Notes: generated by a model not told the origin, from the letters alone. Positions 24,600 through 39,356 are shown, numbered from the stretch's first letter. The stretch: 64,000 nt of DNA from Marisa cornuarietis (GCA_004794655.1 SMMW01000003.1:496001-560000); one strand, 5' to 3'. Program-made: numbers and translations.

Positions 24600-25995
24600 G
24601 TCGATACCTAAACTACACCCAGCTTACATAACCACCCTACACTACACCCAGCTTACATAGCCACCCTACACTACACCCAGCTATCATAGCCACCCTACAC
24701 TACACCCAGCTATTATAGCCACCCTACACTACACCCAGCTTACATAGCCACCCTACACTACCCCAGCTATCATAACCACCCTACAGCTATCATAAACACT
24801 ACCCCAGCTATCATAACCACCCTACAGCTATCATAAACACTACCCCAGCTATCATAACCACCCTACACTACCCCAGCTATCATAACCACCCTACACTACC
24901 CCAGCTATCATAGCCACCCTACACTACCCCAGCTATCATAACCACCCTACACTACCCCAGCTATCATAACCACCCTACACTACCCCAGCTATCATAGCCA
25001 CCCTACACTACCCCAGCTATCATAACCACCCTACACTACACCCAGCTATCATAACCACCATACACTACACCCAGCTATCATAGCCACCCTACACTACACT
25101 ACACCCAGCTATCATAACCACCCTACACTACCCCAGCTATCATAACCACCCTACACTACCCCAGCTATCATAGCCACCCTACACTACCCCAGCTATCATA
25201 ACCACCCTACACTACACCCAGCTATCATAACCACCATACACTACACCCAGCTATCATAGCCACCCTACAGTACACACAGCTATCATAACCACCCTACACT
25301 ACACCCAGCTATCATAGCCACCCTACACTACACTACACCCAGCTATCATAACCACCCTACACTACCCCAGCTATCATAACCACCCTACACTACACCCAGC
25401 TATCATAACCACCCTACACTACACCCAGCTTACATAGCCACCCTACACTACCCGAGCTATCATAGCCACCCTACACTACCCCAGCTATCATAACCACCCT
25501 ACACTACACCCAGCTATCATAACTACCCTACACTACCCCAGCTATCATAGCCACCCTACACTACACACAGCTATCATAACCACCCTACACTACACCCAGC
25601 TATCATAGCCACCCTACACTACACCCAGCTATCATAACCACCCTACACTACACCCAGCTATCATAACCACCCTACACTACACCCAGCTATCATAGCCACC
25701 CTACACTACACACAGCTATCATAGCCACCCTACACTACACACAGCTATCATAGCCACCCTACACTACACACAGCTATCATAACCACCCTACACTACACCC
25801 AGCTTACATAGCCACCCTACACTACCCGAGCTATCATAGCCACCCTACACTACCCCAGCTATCATAACCACCCTACACTACACCCAGCTATCATAGCCAC
25901 CCTACACTACACTACACCCAGCTATCATAGCTACCCTACACTACCCCAGCTATCATAACCACCCTACACTACACCCAGCTATCATAGCTACCTTT
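24600..25995. repeat. 28/29-bp minisatellite, about 50 copies
   Basis: Unit includes ctatcataaccaccctacac followed by taccccag or tacacccag. The catagcc/cataacc variants are mixed. It lies downstream of UNC93A. Confidence 0.95.
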
Positions 25996-26159
25996 CAGGA
26001 CCTCACTTTCCTCCCCTTTATCCTCAGTCCCTGTCACACACCAAAACATTTCCGGGTTACCATCTGCTGCTGGCCAGTTTATCTAGAAATCAGAAAAATG
26101 AAAGTTTCAGTTACGCCAGTCTCGCTATTTCCTCGTGCAAACAGGGCAGCTTGTCATGT

Positions 26160-26210
<51 letters not shown>

Positions 26211-26583
26211 CAAGAGTAAGAGAGAGAGAGAGAGCTGCCACAGAAGAGCAGTACAGCAGCACAGAGCTTCTCACTCATTTCTCTTATTTACAATAAAGTC
26301 GAAAGCAGCAAATGTCGAGATTAACGTCCTGTACACGAGCAGACGGCCCAGTGAGACAAAAGTGAGACAAAAGTGAGAGAGAGTCGAGGGCGTCCAGCCC
26401 TGTGCCCCAAACCTCCATCACATGTTGCTACCCCCCTCCCCATCCCCCCGCCAGTTGTTTGTTCTTGTGACGTAATGAGACAGAGCTGACGTCTTGACTG
26501 GCAACGTGACGTCAGGAGACATGAGGTGAGACACGAAAGTCCTGGGCACCGACTACGTCATCAGTTGTTTCCGACTGTCCACG
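25996..26583. other. Region downstream of the UNC93A stop; microsatellite (TG)n(AG)n
   Basis: Probable 3' UTR and flank of UNC93A. Contains (TG)n then (AG)n at 26158-26235. No clear polyadenylation hexamer was recognised. Confidence 0.5.
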
Positions 26584-26825
26584 TCACAGTCTGGTGGTAG
26601 TGGGAGTGATCTCCTTCTTCTCGCGCTTCTTGCTGCGCTCCAAGATCTCCACGATGGTGTAGCACAACATGCCGGCGCCCAGGAAGCCCAGACACACGTA
26701 CAGCTTGATGTTGGTGCAGAGGTAGTTGTTGTAGGCATACGTCATCATGAAGCCTATCGACTCCCAAAGCCTGTAGTTGGCGAAGGCGGCCTCTGTGTTC
26801 TCCGTGAATAGCGCGCCGTACAGGG
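26584..26825 (-). CDS. UNC93A: UNC93A-like coding exon 7 (terminal)
   Basis: Residues 402-481 and the TGA stop. It opens with ALYGALF, then AAFANYRLWESIGF, a hydrophobic segment, a short loop, the final membrane segment and a basic cytoplasmic tail (ERSKKREKK). The acceptor is TCTTACAG. It is separated from exon 6 by a 7.2 kb intron made mostly of tandem repeats. No canonical AATAAA was recognised shortly downstream. Confidence 0.93.
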
Positions 26826-29800
26826 CTGTAAGACAGCAAAAGTCACTCAAGTGATGGAGCTCTAGTCACGTGACCCCACATGACCCCCCACTCTAACAAC
26901 GCAACTCAGGTGATGAGAGTCCCAGAGTCCCAGAGTCCCAGACACATACTAAACTACATCACAACATTCTGCCACGTGTCCTCACAAGATGATGTGTCAG
27001 AAAAAAGAGAGAAATGGAGGAATAGTTGACGGGAAACCAAGAGGAGTAGTCCTACAGGTGGCGCTGAGGACTAGAAGCTGTGGACCTACCCTGTATACAA
27101 AGACTAGACTACGATCCCGGGTGCACGTAACAATATTAATCCCGTGAAACTTGTTTGTGAATTAAAAATTTATTTTATGGTTTGATTGATAGCAGTTGTT
27201 TCTCATACCACTTTAAATACAAATTATTGAAGTCTGCAGCTGTACAGTCGATGACACTGTCAGCAACATTTAGCAGAGGCTCTAAGCTGTCAGTCGATGA
27301 CACTTACTGTCAACAACATTTAGCAGAGGCTCTAAGCTGTCAGTCGATGACACTTACTGTCAGCAACATCTGGCAGTGGCTCTAGTCACGCCTCGTCACT
27401 TTTTCTTTCCACTCATCCGTTTAAAACTTCCAAAGTAATGGCGATTAAAATAAAGAAGGAAGATGTTACTTCTTGACTGTGTGGGTGTTGTTGCCGTAGA
27501 GAGATGGTCCTCACACTGTACTACCTGACTACCGACATTTCAGCTGCCAACTCGCAATTCTCGGCGATTTCTTTGTGTCTGAAATTAATTTACTACGAGT
27601 GCCCTCACCTCTCACCTCTCACCCTTGTATCTAAGACATAATATCTAAGTGCGGCCAATGGGTTTTCTTATCGCTTGGTTCTGTTAAACAAATACTCAGA
27701 TTCAAATCTTAGATTTCTGATGTCGATGTTCTACGTTTCTATATTCCTAATTCGGGGAGAACATCAACACCAAAGTTTAAACCAGGCGAAAAGAATATTT
27801 ACAAATATTTAACACGGTTTGTGTAGACAGACCCTGTCCTTGCCGAGGTCTTAACAACTGTCCCGACTATTAACTTCCAGACGATACCGGCGAGTAGCTA
27901 CATTAAACAACTTGTTGTTGTCCCTGTGGTGTGCAGGGCTTGTGTACAGACATGATGTATGTCAATAAAGTAAACCGTCAAACCAACTTCACAAACTTCC
28001 TGTCACTCAATAAGCCACTTTAACAAGTAGAATCTCACATCCTGGTTAGACACGGGCTTGGATTCCTAATCCTAACTCTTCTCTTTCTACTTCTGTACCT
28101 TTAACACTAAAACATGGAATAAGTAACATTTGTGTTTGGACATGTCCGCACGCCAATGGTCCAGTCACACAACCAAGATGCTCAGGATTCGGTGTCAACA
28201 GAAAATCTCTATAAAACTTCTACAACACCACCAGAGGACTAAGAAGGAAAATTTATTTGAAAATTTCTATCGTTAAATAAGTTAAAATAAATTCGCACAT
28301 TCACTATCCAGAATAAATGCAGAGTATCGAACAGTGAATTGAATTGAAAAGTGAATTGAATAGTCAATTGAATAGTGAATTGCATAGTGAATTTCATAGT
28401 GAATTGAGTAGTGAATTGAATAGTGAATTGAATAGTGAATTGCATAGTGAATTTCATAGTGAATTGAGTAGTGAATTGAATAGTCAATTGAATAGTGAAT
28501 TGCATAGTGAATTTCATAGTGAATTGAGTAGTGAATTGAATAGGGATTTGCATAGTGAATTGAATAGTGAATTGAATAGGGATTTGCATAGTGAATTGAA
28601 TAGTGAATTGAGTAGTGAATTGAATAGGGATTTGCATAGTGAACTGAATAGTGAATTGAATAGTGATTTGCATAGTGAATTGAATAGTGAATTGAATAGT
28701 AAATTGAATAGTGAATTGAATAGGGATTTGCATAGTGAATTGAATAGTGAACTGAATAGTAAATTGAGTAGTAAATTAAGTAGTGAATTGCATAGTGAAT
28801 TGAATAGTGAACTGAATAGTAAATTGAGTAGTGAATTGAATAGTGAATTGAATAGGGATTTGCATAGTGAATTGAATAGTGAACTGAATAGTGAACTGAG
28901 TAGTAAATTGAGCAGTGAACTGAATAGTAAATTGAGTAGTGAATTGAATAGTGAATTGAATAGCGATTTGCATAGTGAATTGAATAGTAAATTGAATAGT
29001 GAACTGAATAGTAAATTGAGTAGTAAATTGAGTAGTGAATTGAATAGTGAATTGCATAGTGAATTGAGTAGTGAATTAAATAGTAAATTGAATAGTGAAC
29101 TGAATAGTAAATTGAGTAGTAAATTGCATAGTGAATTGAATAGTGAATTGAATAGGGATTTGCATAGTGAATTGAATAGTGAATTGAGTAGTGAATTGAA
29201 TACCGAATTGAATAGTAAATTGCATAGTGAATTGCATAGTGAATTGAGTAGTGAATTGCATAGTGAATTGAATAGTGAATTGCATAGCGAATCACAATAT
29301 TCTCTAGAAGTGAAGTCTATATTTCCACCCGACACTCGGCATTTCTGTGCGTGAATGTAGTGTCGAGGGTTATCCCGACATAATTTGATGTCAGAAAAAT
29401 AATCGTCCAGCCACACATCAAGCAGCTGAGTACTGCCACACCACGGAGTTAGATTACTAATGAATATTACTAATCACACTGCTAAAAGGCGTAAACAAGC
29501 AGACGCCCACTTCCTGTACTAATACACCTAGCGCCACCTGTAAAGTTCTCTCCCATTTCCCGCCAAATATCGCTGACTGGTGAGACGTCTCTGGGCTGAG
29601 TATTAGTTCAGTGGAGACACCAGGTTGTCTTTAACTAAAGAGTAGATGATGTTGACTTTTACGTGTCTGTGTGAAGTTTGTGTCACTGCATTCATAGGAC
29701 AATCATAGGACAATCATAGGACATTGATAGGACAATCCAGTATTGGCAATGGTAATGTGTAGTCATGGTAAAGTGTAATGATGACATTGTGTTGTCATGG

Positions 29801-32800
29801 TGAAGTGTGGTGATGACAATTTGTAATCATGGTAAAGTGTTGTGATGACAAAGTGTAGTCATGGTGAAATGTAATGATGACAATGTGTCGTCGAGGTAGT
29901 GTGAAGTTAAGACAGATTGTAGTCCTGGTGAAGTGCAGTGATGACAATGTGTAGTCATGATGAAGTGTAATGATGACAATATGTAGTCCTGGTGAAGTGC
30001 AGTGATGACAATGTATAGTCGAGGTAATGTGAAGTCAAGACAGTGTGTTGTCATGGTGAAGTGTAACGATGACAGTGTGTTGTCATGGTGAAGTGCAGTG
30101 ATGACAATGTGTAGTGGAGGTAATATGAAGTTAAGACAGTGTGTTGTCATGGTGAAGTGTAACTATGACAGTGTGTTGTCGTGGTAAAGTGTAATGATGT
30201 CAATGTGTAGTCCTGGTGAAGTGCAGTGATGACAATGTGTAGTCGAGGTAATGTGAAGTGAAGACAGTGTGTTGTCATGGTGAAGTGTAATGATGACAAT
30301 GTGTAGTCGAGGTAATGTGAAGTGAAGACAGTGTGTTGTCATGGTGAAGTGTAATGATGACAATGTGTAGTCGAGGTAATGTGAAGTGAAGACAGTGTGT
30401 TGTCATGGTGAAGTGTAATGATTACAATGTGTAGTCGAGGTAATGTGAAGTGAAGACAGTGTGTTGTCATGGTGAAGTGTAATGATTACAATGTGTAGTC
30501 GAGGTAATGTGAAGTGAAGACAGTGTGTTGTCATGGTGAAGTGTAATGATGACAATGTGTAGTCGAGGTAATGTGAAGTGAAGACAGTGTGTTGTCATGG
30601 TGAAGTGTAATGATTACAATGTGACGTCGAGGTAATGTGAAGTGAAGACAGTGTGTTGTCATGGTGAAGTGTAATGATTACAATGTGTAGTCGAGGTAAT
30701 GTGAAGTGAAGACAGTGTGTTGTCATGGTGAAGTGTAATGATTACAATGTGTAGTCGAGGTAATGTGAAGTGAAGACAGTGTGTTGTCATGGTGAAGTGT
30801 AATGATGACAATGTGTAGTCGAGGTAATGTGAAGTGAAGACAGTGTGTTGTCATGGTGAAGTGTAATGATGACAATGTGTAGTCGAGGTAATGTGAAGTG
30901 AAGACAGTGTGTTGTCATGGTGAAGTGTAATGATGACAATGTGTAGTCGAGGTAATGTGAGTGAAGACAGTGTGTTGTCATGGTGGTGAAGTGTAATGAT
31001 TACAATGTGTAGTCGAGGTAATGTGAAGTGAAGACAGTGTGTTGTCATGGTGAAGTGTAATGATGACAATGTAGTCGAGGTAATGTGAAGTGAAGACAGT
31101 GTGTTGTCATGGTGAAGTGTAATGATTACAATGTGTAGTCGAGGTAATGTGGTGAAGAGACAGTGTGTTGTCATGGTGAAGTGTAATGATTACAATGTGT
31201 AGTCGAGGTAATGTGAAGTGAAGACAGTGTGTTGTCATGGTGAAGTGTAATGATTACAATGTGTAGTCGAGGTAATGTGAAGTGAAGACAATGTGTTGTC
31301 ATGGTGAAGTGTAATGATTACAATGTGTAGTCGAGGTAATGTGAAGTGAAGACAGTGTGTTGTCATGGTGAAGTGTAATGATTACAATGTGTAGTCGAGG
31401 TAATGTGAAGTGAAGACAGTGTGTTGTCATGGTGAAGTGTAATGATGACAATGTGTAGTCGAGGTAATGTGAAGTGAAGACAGTGTGTTGTCATGGTGAA
31501 GTGTAATGATTACAATGTGTAGTCGAGGTAATGTGAAGTGAAGACAGTGTGTTGTCATGGTGAAGTGTAATGATTACAATGTGTAGTCGAGGTAATGTGA
31601 AGTGAAGACAATGTGTTGTCATGGTGAAGTGTAATGATTACAATGTGTAGTCGAGGTAATGTGAAGTGAAGACAGTGTGTTGTCATGGTGAAGTGTAATG
31701 ATTACAATGTGTAGTCGAGGTAATGTGAAGTGAAGACAGTGTGTTGTCATGGTGAAGTGTAATGATTACAATGTGAGTCGAGGTAATGTGAAGTGAAGAC
31801 AGTGTGTTGTCATGGTGAAGTGTAATGATTACAATGTGTAGTCGAGGTAATGTGGTGAAGACAGTGTGTTGTCATGGTGAAGTGTAATGATGACAATGTG
31901 TGAGTCGAGGTAATGTGAAGTGGAACAGTGTGTTGTCATGGTGAAGTGTAATGATTACAATGTGTAGTCGAGGTAATGTGAAGTGAGAGACAGTGTGTTG
32001 TCATGGTGAAGTGTAGTGACAATAAATGTGGTAATGTGAAGTGAAGACAGTGTGTTGTCATGGTGAAGTGTAATGATGACAATGTGTAGTCGAGGTAATG
32101 TGAAGTGAAGACAGTGTGTTGTCATGGTGAAGTGTAATGATTACAATGTGTAGTCGAGGTGAAGTGAAGACAGTGTGTTGTCATGGTGAGTGAATGATTA
32201 CAATGTGTAGTCGAGGTAATGTGAAGTGAAGACAGTGTGTTGTCATGGTGAAGTGTGATTACAATGTGTAGTCGAGGTAATGTGAAGAACAGTGTGTTGT
32301 CATGGTGAAGTGTAATGATTACAATGTGAGTCGAGGTAATGTGGAGTGAAGACAGTGTGTTGTCATGGTGAAGTGTGATTACAATGTGTAGTCGAGGTAA
32401 TGTGAAGTGAAGACAGTGTGTTGTCATGGTGAAGTGTGATGACAGTCGAGGGTAATGTGAAGTGAAGACAGTGTGTTGTCATGGTGAAGTGTAATGATGA
32501 CAATGTGTAGTCGAGGTAATGTGAAGTGAAGACAGTGTGTTGTCATGGTGAAGTGTAATGATTACAATGTGAGTCGAGGTAATGTGAAGTGAAGACAGTG
32601 TGTTGTCATGGTGAGTGTAATGATTACAATGTGAGTCGAGGTAATGAAGTGAAGACAGTGTGTTGTCATGGTGAAGTGTAATGATTACAATGTGTAGTCG
32701 AGGTAATGTGAAGTGAAGACAGTGTGTTGTCATGGTGAAGTGTAATGATGACAATGTGTAGTCGAGGTAATGTGAAGTGAAGACAGTGTGTTGTCATGGT

Positions 32801-34469
32801 GAAGTGTAATGATTACAATGTGTAGTCGAGGTAATGTGAAGTGAAGACAGTGTGTTGTCATGGTGAAGTGTAATGATTACAATGTGTAGTCGAGGTAATG
32901 TGAAGTGAAGACAGTGTGTTGTCATGGTGAAGTGTAATGATTACAATGTGTAGTCGAGGTAATGTGAAGTGAAGACAATGTGTTGTCATGGTGAAGTGTA
33001 ATGATTACAATGTGTAGTCGAGGTAATGTGAAGTGAAGACAGTGTGTTGTCATGGTGAAGTGTAATGATTACAATGTGTAGTCGAGGTAATGTGAAGTGA
33101 AGACAGTGTGTTGTCATGGTGAAGTGTAATGATGACAATGTGTAGTCGAGGTAATGTGAAGTGAAGACAGTGTGTTGTCATGGTGAAGTGTAATGATTAC
33201 AATGTGTAGTCGAGGTAATGTGAAGTGAAGACAGTGTGTTGTCATGGTGAAGTGTAATGATTACAATGTGTGAGTCGAGGTAATGTGAAGTGAAGAATGT
33301 GTTGTGGTGAGTGTAATGATTACAATGTGTGAGTCGAGTGTGAAGACAGTGTGTTGTCATGGTGAAGTGTAATGATTACAATGTGTGAGTCGAGGTAATG
33401 TGAAGTGAAGACAGTGTGTTGTCATGGTGAAGTGTAATGATTACAATGTGTAGTCGAGGTAATGTGAAGTGAAGACAGTGTGTTGTCATGGTGAAGTGTA
33501 ATGATTACAATGTGTAGTCGAGTAATGTGAAGTGAAGACAGTGTGTTGTCATGGTGAAGTGTAATGATTACAATGTGTAGTCGAGGTAATGTGAAGTGAA
33601 GACAGTGTGTTGTCATGGTGAAGTGTAATGATGACAATGTGTAGTCGAGGTAATGTGAAGTGAAGACAGTGTGTTGTCATGGTGAAGTGTAATGATTACA
33701 ATGTGTAGTCGAGGTAATGTGAAGTGAAGACAGTGTGTTGTCATGGTGAAGTGTAATGATTACAATGTGTAGTCGAGGTAATGTGAAGTGAAGACAATGT
33801 GTTGTCATGGTGAAGTGTAATGATTACAATGTGTAGTCGAGGTAATGTGAAGTGAAGACAGTGTGTTGTCATGGTGAAGTGTAATGATTACAATGTGTAG
33901 TCGAGGTAATGTGAAGTGAAGACAGTGTGTTGTCATGGTGAAGTGTAATGATTACAATGTGTAGTCGAGGTAATGTGAAGTGAAGACAGTGTGGAGTCGG
34001 AAACACCTAGCGCTGTGACCTTACTGACCCTACACAACAACGACTACGGAAGATCAACGAACCGTTAATCTGGGTCTGGATGACAGCATCGCCCATCCCC
34101 CAAAAGGCAGCGATGACGTAGAATATCACTTCTCTGTCTGGCGTGGGTGTCCATAGCAACAGGATAATCTGTAGAGCGCCATGCACTATGGTGGCTGAAA
34201 CATTACAGGGTCAGAGGTCATTTCAGTTTCAACCTGAGGAGGGAGAAAGAGAGGAGGAGCTTGACAGGAAGCTTTTCAATTGACATCTGACTATCGCTGG
34301 CCATTATTGTCATTATTGACATCTGACTATTGCTGGCCATTATTGTCATTATTGACATCTGACTATCGCTGGCCATTATTGTCATTATTGACAACTGACT
34401 ATCGCTGGCCATTATTGTCATTATTGACATCTGGCCATGACTGTTAATATTACAAGGTGAGTCTCGCTT

Positions 34470-34521
<52 letters not shown>

Positions 34522-37500
34522 TCACACACAAACATACACACATACACGCTCACATTCACACACACATACACGCAACTGCTGTCATTTAACTGCACACAAA
34601 TACACTTATATACAGACAAATATATACACACACATATATCTATACTTGTAAAAAACTTATACATTGAGATTTTAAAATGTATAAATAGGAAGCAACAATT
34701 ATTTTGTCGTCCATCATGTGCTCTTATAGATAAGAGATAACAAAAGTCGTTTAAACACTTGTTAAACCAAATCGTTCCTACAAGAAAGGTGTCAGGGATC
34801 AGAGTTACCGCCCTGACTTGTTAGGAGTGTGTAGTGTGCTGTGAGTGAGAAAAACATGTGACTTAATTAAGAATGTTAGGAATGGGGTTATCTCCCTTAA
34901 ATGTCGTAAGGCGTACGGATAGTCGCCCTTAGAGGTATGCTTGAGAATCCATGTGGTGAGTACGATTTTCAAAAAAGACTGAGCGAAATATTGACTGTAG
35001 TCCCTCTGGAACTCAATCTAATCATTCCCTAACAAAACCTCGGCGGAGGTAGACGTACTAAAGTTCTGTGTGAAATAGCTGGGAATCAGTAATTTCTTGC
35101 CTAGTCAAGGTATGGGATAAGTTTTCTCTATTGCTTTAGTTATTATGATAATAATAATGAAGATGTTTATAGCGCATATTCACACTCATAGACAGCATGT
35201 TCTTAGCGCGTAACACGGGCAAGAGACATGGACTACATGGATAAAACACGAGGGACAGAAGAATAAACAACAGTACTGACGACAACAGAAAACAAAGATG
35301 GAAAACACAAAAAGACAGCAAGTAACAGGAACAGAGAAATATAGTGAGTCTGCAGAGAAAGATGGGGAGACAAGTAGCAAGAGGGAAGGGGGGAGGGTAA
35401 GAAGGACTAGCATTGTGTGGACTGTGTTAGGAGTAATGCTCAAGGAAGAGGTGCGTTTTCAGTGCAGATTTGAAAGATTCAGTTGTAGGAAGGTGGCGGA
35501 TATAGAAAGGAAGAGAGTTCCATTGTTTTGCAGCACAGTAGCCAAAAGTCCTGTGACCATATGTTGTTGTTCTGGTGACAGGAACAGCTGTACACTAGGG
35601 GACAGTAAGTGTCAGTAGGGGACAGTAAGTGTGAATAGGGGACAGTACGTGTCAGTAGGGGACAGTAAGTGTGACTGCTTGTCCCAGCTCCTTACGTTTC
35701 GTGTCGTGGTGCAGGGTTTCAGACAAGGAGGACCAGTAGACCACCATCTCTTCTGCGTCCTGATGCAAGGGAGGGTCCCACGTGTCGCAGGGACAATTAT
35801 TGGAAGCAAGAAAGGACAGTTGTGTGCCCTACCATCAGACACCATTCCACTCCACCCGGCAAGGACAAGACTAATGGACGTGTGAATGTGCACCGTGTAG
35901 ACATGTGTGAGGTACACGTCAGCCAGTGTAGAGTGTGATGTGACATAGTTCATGATAGGGTTCTTTTGACTCACGAGTTAAGCGAGTGTAGAGTTTGATG
36001 TGACATAGTTTATGATAGGGTTCTTTTGACTCACGAGTTAAGCGAGTGTAGAGTGTGATGTGACATAGTTAAGGATAGGGTTCTTTTGACTCACGAGTTA
36101 AGCGAGTGTAGAGTGTGATGTACAAGTAAAGTTCACGAAAGGGTTCTTTTGACTCACGAGTTATCTGAATGAGTATTAGGAAGACAGGATTGACAGGACA
36201 CCCTAGATAATTAGCCAAGATAGAACAGGTAGATGCATATTACACACGTACATTGTTTATGATTTGTGTAAACTCTCAACATTCTTTTGTTATCAGTAAT
36301 TACTTTTGTTATCAATAATTACTTTGCTTTGACTAAACTGCGTTGTTGGGTATCGAGACTGTGAGCACTTTATAACCTGTTCCTTGACATGATGTGGTCA
36401 CATACAAATCAGGTGCCAGGAATGGGGTCAGATGGTAGCTAAGCAATCTCCATGACAACTCACCGAGCACAAAGAATGGAATGTGACCCACGTACTGCAC
36501 CAGGCGGCCGAAGAGAAAGGAACAGAGGGCGTCCACCACCCCGTACACGATCATGACGTACCCCAGATTCCACACACCCAGCGCACAGCTGATGTACGAC
36601 TGTAGACAGACAGCCAGCAACGATCGTCATCTACACCACAGTCTACCTTAATTAGTGTCAACAACTTAATGTTAAGTAATCATTTCACCTGAGTAATCAC
36701 TAACCTCACCTGAGGGCAGTCACTTGCCTTGTGATGTTCTCCTCAATCACCTCACCTTAGCGCAGCCATCTAACTTTAGTGTAACCACCTCACCTACATA
36801 TAGGCTGTCACCTCACATTAGTGTAGTCACCTGAGTGGCGTCGCCTTAGTGTGATAGCATTAGTGTAGTCACCTTAGTGTAGTCGCCTTAGTAGCCTTAG
36901 TGTAGTAGCATTAGTGTAGTTACCTCAGTGTAGTTGCCTTAGTAGCCTTAGTGAAGTAGCATTAGTGTAGTTACCTCAGTGTAGTTGCCTTAGTAGCCTT
37001 AGTGTAGTAGCATTAGTGTAGTCACCTTAGTGTAGTCGCCTTAGTAGCCTTAGTGAAGTAGCATTAGTGTAGTTACCTCAGTGTCGTCGCCTTAGTGTGA
37101 GAGCATTAGTGTAGTCACCTTAGTGTAGTCGCCTGAGTAGCCTTAGTGTAGTAGCATTAGTGTAGTCAACTTAGTGTGGTCGCCTGAGTAGCCTTAATGT
37201 CGTAGCATTAGTGTAGTCACCTCAGTGTCGTCGCCTTAGTGTGATAGCATTAGTGTAGTCACCTTAGTGTAGTCGCCACCGACGAAGGCCTGCTCCACGC
37301 CGCTGTACACGGTGAGGGGGATGAGCAGCATCTGTGTCGGGGAGGTGAAGAGGTGCTTGAAGGTGGCGATGAGAAGGTCGGGTGATAGTCGCCCCTTTCC
37401 GGAGTTATCGTCCTTGTCCAGCTTGATTGGATCCAGCAGCGTGGACACCACGATCATCGCGATGACGGCACACCCCAGGTAAATGCCGCAAACCGTGTAC

Positions 37501-39356
37501 ACCTGTCACAGGTAATCGCCATGAGACCAACGACGACAACAAAACACGTAAACATCACTGCACGCGCAAACTAACGACATGGTCTCAGCTTGTCTGGAGG
37601 TCGGTATCTAATGTAGAGATACGTGTCTCAGCTTGTCTAGAGGTCGGTATCTAATGTAGAGATACGTGTCTCAGCTTGTCTAGAGGTCGGTATCTAATGT
37701 AGAGATACGTGTCTCAGCTTGTCTGGAGGTCGGTATCTAATGTAGAGATACGTGTCTCAGCTTGTCTAGAGGTCGGTATCTAATGTAGAGATACGTGTCT
37801 CAGCTTGTCTAGAGGTCGGTATCTAATGTAGAGATACGTGTCTCAGCTTGTCTGGAGGTCGGTATCTAATGTAGAGATACGTGTCTCAGCTTGTCTGGAG
37901 GTCGGTATCTAATGTAGAGATATGTGTCTCAGCTTGTCTCCAGGTCGGTATCTAATGTAGAGATACGTGTCTCAGCTTGTCTCCAGGTCGGTATCTAATG
38001 TAGAGATACGTGTCTCAGCTTGTCTCGGGTCATATCTCATGTAGAGATACGTGTCTCAACTTGTCCGGAGGTCGGTATCTAATGTAGAGATACGTGTCTC
38101 AGCTTGTCTCCAGGTCGGTATCTCCGACGTACAAGACATCAAGTGCACAGTCAACTCTGAGATATCAAAAACGTCAAAGTCGTCGTTTGACCTACTTTAT
38201 CGCTTGTCTGGTCGAGTTTGGTGTTGTTGCTGGCATCGCTGGGACAAAAATCAGCGCCACACAGGGTGTCGGAGTCGGTCTGGTTTTCTTTGGAGGTGAA
38301 GACGAGAGATGAGATGAGATTGCCCCAGATCTGACCTGCAACACAAGTCATGTCACGTGACTCGCCGTTCAGTTATGTCGTCCAATCTTAGGAGACCGTT
38401 AGTGCCCTCATCCTTCTAACCACTCTAATCCTGTCCTCCCATCGTCTCACCAAGTCATCTGTACTGACAGCTGTGGCTCCGCTGTTTTGTTGTGTTCTGT
38501 GTTCAGATGCTTACACATGTCGTCAGCAGAGGGACCCAACTGATGAACACGTCTCATGTTTAACTGCCTAGAGGATTGTCATCAACTGCCAGTCACGTGA
38601 ACTTACGCACATAGAGAGAGAGAGAGGCGCGCGCGCACACACACACACACACACAAGTACAATCAGACACACAGGCAGACAAGCCACAACAGGCGAAGTT
38701 AGAGTCGCATGCAAAAGGTTTTCTTGAAAGACGTGACATGGTGTTGGTAGAAAGACGTGACATGGTGTTGGTAGAAAGACGTGACATGGTGTTGGTAGAA
38801 AGACGTGACAGTGTTTCTACAGACATTGTCATCAAGACAAGATGCGGCATGCGAACACGGAGTAATGTCATCAGTACAAGATAATGTCATCTACAGAGGA
38901 CAGTGTCATCATCACAAGACATCATCATCAACACAGGGTGTTCCCAGCAACAGATGGCATTGTCCTCAGCACAAGACGTTGTCAAGGCGACTCACTGGTC
39001 TGAAACATCATGAAGAAGAAGCCAAAGAAGCGGTTGATGATGGCGTCCTGGGACTGGCCCGTCATGCGCGAGTACCACACCCCCAGCTGTGTCAGGTACG
39101 TGCACTTGGCGGACCACATGGGCGCCGCGCCAAACCCCAGAATGACACCAGCGAGGGTCATCAGCCAGATGACGGCGTAGAAGTTGGCCGCCATGTATAG
39201 TGCGTACCCGATCATGCATACGGGTATCGTCCACTTGCACCCGATTAGGCCGATGATAAACCTGTCGCACAGAATATCAACCCTTGAGTAAAATGTCCGA
39301 CAAGTGCGTTAAAAGTAAACAACCGGGGAAGTGGTTAGATGTTGACAATGTTGACA

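Noticed and set aside
26553..26839. Other minus-frame ORFs over UNC93A exon 7
   Set aside because: Arg/Pro/His-rich shadow frames of the real exon.
28282..29416. 300-codon ORFs with SELNSEL or NSLFNSL repeats
   Set aside because: 12-bp minisatellite inside UNC93A intron 6, open on both strands.
35612..35974. 120-codon minus ORF and 84-codon plus ORF in UNC93A intron 5
   Set aside because: No recognised family, partly made of short repeats, no splice-site support seen.
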